Assembly: GCF_030036535.1 (NCBI RefSeq)
Contig: NZ_CP080388.1
Coordinates: 186,001 to 250,000, forward strand
DNA length: 64,000 nt
Reading direction: 5' to 3'
DNA from: Agrobacterium cucumeris
GTDB taxonomy: Bacteria > Pseudomonadota > Alphaproteobacteria > Rhizobiales > Rhizobiaceae
A program made the translations under genes and the position numbers. The stretch's first letter is position 1, and each line of letters opens with the position of its first letter. The notes below the pieces were generated by a model. The model saw only the letters and a program-made list of their open reading frames with translations. It did no database searches and had not been told where the DNA came from. Positions 60,548 through 64,000 of the stretch are shown here, piece after piece.

Positions 60548-61750
60548 ATGAAAAAACTCCCCGTCACCGTCCTCTCCGGCTTTTTAGGTGCTGGCAAAAC
60601 CACCCTTCTCAACCACATCCTCGCCAATCGTGATGGCCTGCGCGTGGCGTTGATCGTCAACGATATGAGTGAAATCAATATCGATGCGGCGCTGGTGCGG
60701 GATGGCGGCGCCAATCTCTCGCGCACCGAGGAACAGCTGGTGGAAATGACCAATGGCTGCATCTGTTGCACGCTGCGCGACGACCTCTTGACCGAGGTCC
60801 GAGCGCTCGCCGAACAGGGCCGCTTCGATTATCTGCTGATTGAATCCACCGGCATCGCCGAGCCGCTTCCCGTGGCCGCCACCTTCGATTTCCGTGACGA
60901 GAACGGCCGCAGCCTGTCTGATGTCGCGCAGCTGGATACGATGGTAACGGTGGTGGATGCCGCCAATCTTCTCAATGATTACGGTTCATCCGATTTTCTG
61001 GCCGACCGGGGCGAAACGGCGGGTGATGGCGACAACCGTACCATCGTCGACCTTCTGGTCGAGCAGATCGAATTTGCCGATGTGGTCGTCCTCAACAAGA
61101 TCGGCACCGCCACGCCCGAGGAGCGGGATGCGGCCCGCAAGATCATCGTCGGGCTGAACCCGGATGCGAAACTCATCGAGGCGGATTTCGGCAGGGTGGA
61201 ACTGAAGGAGGTGCTCGGCACCGGTCGCTTCGATTTCGCCAGGGCCGAAGAACATCCCCTGTGGTTCAAGGAACTGCACGGCTTCAAGGATCACATTCCC
61301 GAAACCGAGGAATATGGCATCCGCTCCTTCGTTTACCGCGCCAAAAAACCGTTCGACCCCGTACTGTTCCAGCGCTTTATCGATCGTGCCTGGCCGGGGG
61401 TGGTGCGCGCCAAGGGCTTTTTCTGGCTGGCGACACGGCCACGTTATGTCGGCGAGATCAGCCAGGCGGGCGCATTGGTGCGCACCGGCAAGATGGGTTT
61501 GTGGTGGTCCGCCGTGCCCAAGGAGCAATGGCCGCGTGAAAAACAGTTTATCGACATGATGAAGCCCTATCTCGATCCGGTCTTCGGCGACCGGCGGCAG
61601 GAAATCGTCTTCATCGGTTCCGACCCGATGAGCGAGGCCCGCATCCGCGCCCAGCTCGACGCCTGCCTGATCGACACCGAAGCCTTCACGCCCGACGCAT
61701 GGCGACACCTGCCGGACCCCTTCGCCAACTGGGACAGACAGGCCGCCTGA
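60548..61750 (+). CDS. yciC: CobW/YciC-type GTPase (zinc metallochaperone family)
   Basis: This 400-residue G3E GTPase has a P-loop GFLGAGKTT (residues 11-19), the metal motif CICC (71-74), ESTG (99-102) and NKIG (183-186), followed by a CobW C-terminal domain. Zur-regulated members are thought to deliver zinc to key proteins during zinc starvation. The ATG at 60548 follows GAGG. It is divergent from the zinc ABC operon and shares the Zur-box region; A. tumefaciens work names the homologue yciC. Confidence 0.93.
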   Translation: MKKLPVTVLSGFLGAGKTTLLNHILANRDGLRVALIVNDMSEINIDAALVRDGGANLSRTEEQLVEMTNGCICCTLRDDLLTEVRALAEQGRFDYLLIESTGIAEPLPVAATFDFRDENGRSLSDVAQLDTMVTVVDAANLLNDYGSSDFLADRGETAGDGDNRTIVDLLVEQIEFADVVVLNKIGTATPEERDAARKIIVGLNPDAKLIEADFGRVELKEVLGTGRFDFARAEEHPLWFKELHGFKDHIPETEEYGIRSFVYRAKKPFDPVLFQRFIDRAWPGVVRAKGFFWLATRPRYVGEISQAGALVRTGKMGLWWSAVPKEQWPREKQFIDMMKPYLDPVFGDRRQEIVFIGSDPMSEARIRAQLDACLIDTEAFTPDAWRHLPDPFANWDRQAA

Positions 61751-61800
61751 CAGGACCGGGGCGGTGTGCTGGACATCCAGCGTTCCCTGCCCCTCACCCA

Positions 61801-61862
61801 CAAAAAAAGAGCCGCGTTACGCGGCTCCTATCCGGAGGCCCGCTCAAAAGCGGGCCTTTTAT
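61801..61862. terminator. Bidirectional terminator between yciC and the MFS gene
   Basis: Two stems stand side by side. A 7-bp stem (61810-61816 with 61820-61826) is preceded by an A run (61803-61809) and so ends minus-strand transcripts. An 8-bp stem (61837-61844 with 61849-61856) is followed by a T run (61857-61862) and ends plus-strand transcripts. Confidence 0.9.
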
Positions 61863-61875
61863 TTTAGCCGGGTTC

Positions 61876-63093
61876 TTATCCCTGCGATGCCTCTACCTGC
61901 GGCACCACACCCCGGCGCGACGCCATGAGCGATGCGCCGAGAAGGGCAGAAATTGCCACGAAGACGAAGACCATCGTTGCCCCCTGCAGATCGATCAGCA
62001 GGCCGCCGAGAACCGCGCCGCTGGAAATGGCGATCTGGAAGGTGGTGAGCAGCAGCGCGCCGGCGCTTTCCGCCTCATCCGAAGCCACGCGGGTGATGAA
62101 GCTCTGCACACTGACCGGAAGCGCGCCGAAGGCAAAACCCCAGGAAGCGATGGCGACGCCCGCAACGACGGGAGATGCGCCGGCAATCACCAGAATGGAG
62201 GCTGACGCGGCAATCAGCGTCGCAGCGAAGGTCACGGCCCACGCCGTGTTCTTCTCGGCAAGGAAACCGCCGAAGAGATTGCCGAAGAAACCACCGATGC
62301 CATAAACCAGAAGAACGAGGGAAATCGCTTCAACGCCGAGCTGCGGCACGTCTTCCAGGAACGGGCGAACATAGGTGAAGCCGGCGAAGTGACCCGCAAC
62401 GATGAACAGCGTTGTCAGAAGGCCGATCCGGACCTGCGGCCGCTGCAGCAGCCGGAACATGGTGGAAAGACCGGGTGCGCCGGCCGGCGGCAGAGACGGA
62501 ATGGTCAGCAGCTGCACGGCAAGTGCGATGACACCGAGCACACCCGCAACCACGAAGGCCGCACGCCAGCCGAGCGTCGCGCCGATCCATGCGCCCACCG
62601 GTGCGGCACAGACGGTGGCGACCGAAACCCCTGTCAGGATGATGGCCATGGCACGCGGCATCTTGTCGAGCGGCACGAGCCGCAGCGCCAGCGCCGCCGA
62701 CATCGCCCAGAAACCACCAAGGCCGATGCCGAGCAGGACGCGCGATGCAAACAGCATGAAAAGCCCGTTGGCAAAGGCGGCAAGCGTGCTGGAAATGATC
62801 AGCAGCGTGGTGAGCCCGAGAAGTGTCCAGCGGCGGTCGATGCCGCGTGTGCCGATGACGACGCCGGGGCCGGCAACCGCCGCAACCAGCGCGGTGACGG
62901 TGATGGATTGTCCGGCAATGCCGGAGCTGATGGCAAGATCTTCCGATAGCGGCGTAAGAAGGCTGACCGGCAGAAACTCCGCCGTCACCAGCCCGAAGAC
63001 ACCGAGCGAAAGCGAAACCACGGCGGCCCACTTCGCATCCGGCTCTTTTCTGCGCGGCACATATTCGAGTTCGTTTATGGTCCGGTTATTCAT
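61876..63093 (-). CDS. MFS transporter (AraJ/drug:H+ antiporter type)
   Basis: This 405-residue protein has 12 predicted helices and DHA1-type landmarks (VVSLSLGVFGLVTAEFLPVS; LGIGLGGFWAMSAALALRLVP; VYGIGGFFGNLFGGFLAEKN). It is an inner-membrane proton-driven exporter. The ATG at 63093 has CAGGAGA upstream; longer in-frame starts lack a site. It is divergent from an AraC regulator gene 181 bases away, which is the likely controller. The substrate is unknown. Confidence 0.9.
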   Translation of the reverse strand: MNNRTINELEYVPRRKEPDAKWAAVVSLSLGVFGLVTAEFLPVSLLTPLSEDLAISSGIAGQSITVTALVAAVAGPGVVIGTRGIDRRWTLLGLTTLLIISSTLAAFANGLFMLFASRVLLGIGLGGFWAMSAALALRLVPLDKMPRAMAIILTGVSVATVCAAPVGAWIGATLGWRAAFVVAGVLGVIALAVQLLTIPSLPPAGAPGLSTMFRLLQRPQVRIGLLTTLFIVAGHFAGFTYVRPFLEDVPQLGVEAISLVLLVYGIGGFFGNLFGGFLAEKNTAWAVTFAATLIAASASILVIAGASPVVAGVAIASWGFAFGALPVSVQSFITRVASDEAESAGALLLTTFQIAISSGAVLGGLLIDLQGATMVFVFVAISALLGASLMASRRGVVPQVEASQG

Positions 63094-63274
63094 GAAAATC
63101 TCCTGATGCGCATTGCCAGAATGCGCCCTGAAATGGAAGGGCAAGACGATGAAACCGCTGGGAGGCCGGTTCAGCACCCGCAAATCGATGGTCATAAGCT
63201 ATGCGTGACACCCCGGCGTTTCCATGCTAGAAAATCCGTATTCCTTAACCAATCGTCCGAATTTGTGAGATGCC

Positions 63275-64000
63275 ATGAATGATGCCCTGACGGAAATGCT
63301 GCGAGGTCTGAGGCTTGACGGCGTGGAATATGGCCGCTGCCGCATGGCCACCCCCTGGGCCACCGCCTTTCCCGAACAGGAAGCGGCGCGGTTTCATTTT
63401 ATCGGCGTCGGCCAGGCGAAACTGCGAAAGCCTTCCGGCGAATGGCTGATGCTTAAATGCGGCGATGCCGTGCTTCTGCCGCGCGGGCACGCCCATGTGC
63501 TTGCCAGCGGCGAGAATGTGACGCCATCGCCCTTTGACCGTTTCGGCAAGAAGGAAGTCTGCCAGGGCATTTTCGACATGCAATGCGCCAGCGCCGGCGG
63601 CGATACCGTGGCCTTTACCGCTTCCATGCGTTTCAACATGGATAATCTGCACCCGCTTCTGCAGCTGATGCCGGATGTGATGCTGACCAGCGACCTGGCC
63701 AAAAGCGACCCGGCCATTCCCCACCTGCTGGAAGCCATGGCGCGCGAAGTGGAGCTGAACCGCGTCGGCGCCGGTGGCATTCTGGCAAGGCTTGCCGATG
63801 TGCTGACCGCGACCCTGATCCGCACCTGGGTGGAACATGGCTGCGGCGATTCCAGCGGCTGGCTGGCCGCCGTGCGCAATCCCGAACTCGGGCGGGTGCT
63901 GGCCGCCATCCACCTCACCCCGGAAAAGGACTGGAGCGTGGAGGAGCTTGCCTCCTTGATGGGCGCATCCCGCTCCAGTTTCGCGGAACGTTTCACCCGC
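63275..64000 (+). CDS. AraC family regulator, 3' end beyond the window
   Basis: The frame is open from the ATG at 63275 to the right edge (242 codons with no stop). The N-terminal cupin_6-type domain contains GDAVLLPRGHAHVLASG (about residues 68-84), and an AraC helix-turn-helix begins at VEELASLMGASRSSFAERFTR, where the window ends. About 60 residues are missing. It probably activates or represses the divergent MFS gene. Confidence 0.88.
   Translation, partial: MNDALTEMLRGLRLDGVEYGRCRMATPWATAFPEQEAARFHFIGVGQAKLRKPSGEWLMLKCGDAVLLPRGHAHVLASGENVTPSPFDRFGKKEVCQGIFDMQCASAGGDTVAFTASMRFNMDNLHPLLQLMPDVMLTSDLAKSDPAIPHLLEAMAREVELNRVGAGGILARLADVLTATLIRTWVEHGCGDSSGWLAAVRNPELGRVLAAIHLTPEKDWSVEELASLMGASRSSFAERFTR

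Overview
The window looks like part of the linear (second) chromosome of an Agrobacterium species close to A. fabrum/A. tumefaciens C58. The grounds are gene content and order that I recognise from that genome: galactarolactone isomerase, galactarolactone cycloisomerase, keto-deoxy-galactarate dehydratase and uronate dehydrogenase; the D-altritol/galactitol cluster; and a Zur-type zinc uptake locus divergent from a CobW/YciC GTPase. The protein sequences I remember from C58 (for example uronate dehydrogenase) differ at several positions, so this is a relative and not C58 itself. The DNA is GC-rich, densely coding and full of long spurious antisense frames. No tRNA, rRNA, CRISPR, phage or transposase gene was seen.

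Layout. 1-5.2 kb: the end of a TetR regulator, then a four-gene operon (two Gfo/Idh/MocA oxidoreductases, a DUF993 protein and a TIM-barrel isomerase) for an unidentified sugar or cyclitol. 5.2-8.9 kb: a run of very small genes around cspA and a second rpsU-like gene. 8.9-10.6 kb: a membrane acyltransferase divergent from an acyl carrier protein. 10.8-15 kb: a FecI-FecR-TonB receptor signalling set. 15-23 kb: pectin and hexuronate catabolism (GH105, gli, gci, kdgD, kduD, kduI on the minus strand; udh, a FadR-type regulator and kdgF on the plus strand). 23-32.7 kb: an M24 peptidase, then a CUT1 sugar ABC operon ending in an unusual Gfo/Idh-aldo/keto reductase fusion, with two AraC regulators. 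32.8-35 kb: an Fsr-like MFS pump and a LysR regulator. 35-42 kb: a TRAP transporter with three dehydrogenase or oxygenase-like genes under a LacI regulator. 42.1-50.9 kb: altritol/galactitol/tagatose catabolism with its own CUT1 transporter. 51.1-57.4 kb: a further CUT1 transporter joined to a trans-sulfuration PLP enzyme and a FadR regulator. 57.5-61.8 kb: zinc uptake operon and CobW GTPase with three Zur-like boxes between them. 61.9-64 kb: an MFS transporter divergent from a truncated AraC gene.

How it fits together. The region is a plant-matter scavenging block: four binding-protein-dependent uptake systems (three CUT1, one TRAP), each beside its catabolic enzymes and a regulator. In the pectin block, GH105, KdgF, KduI and KduD process unsaturated uronates, while Udh, Gli, Gci and KdgD carry free galacturonate or glucuronate by oxidation toward 2-oxoglutarate semialdehyde; both branches share one candidate operator sequence. 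Palindromic intergenic elements (two RIME-like copies in opposite orientation and two other long inverted repeats) sit at transporter boundaries, and hairpins follow the binding-protein gene in all four transport operons.
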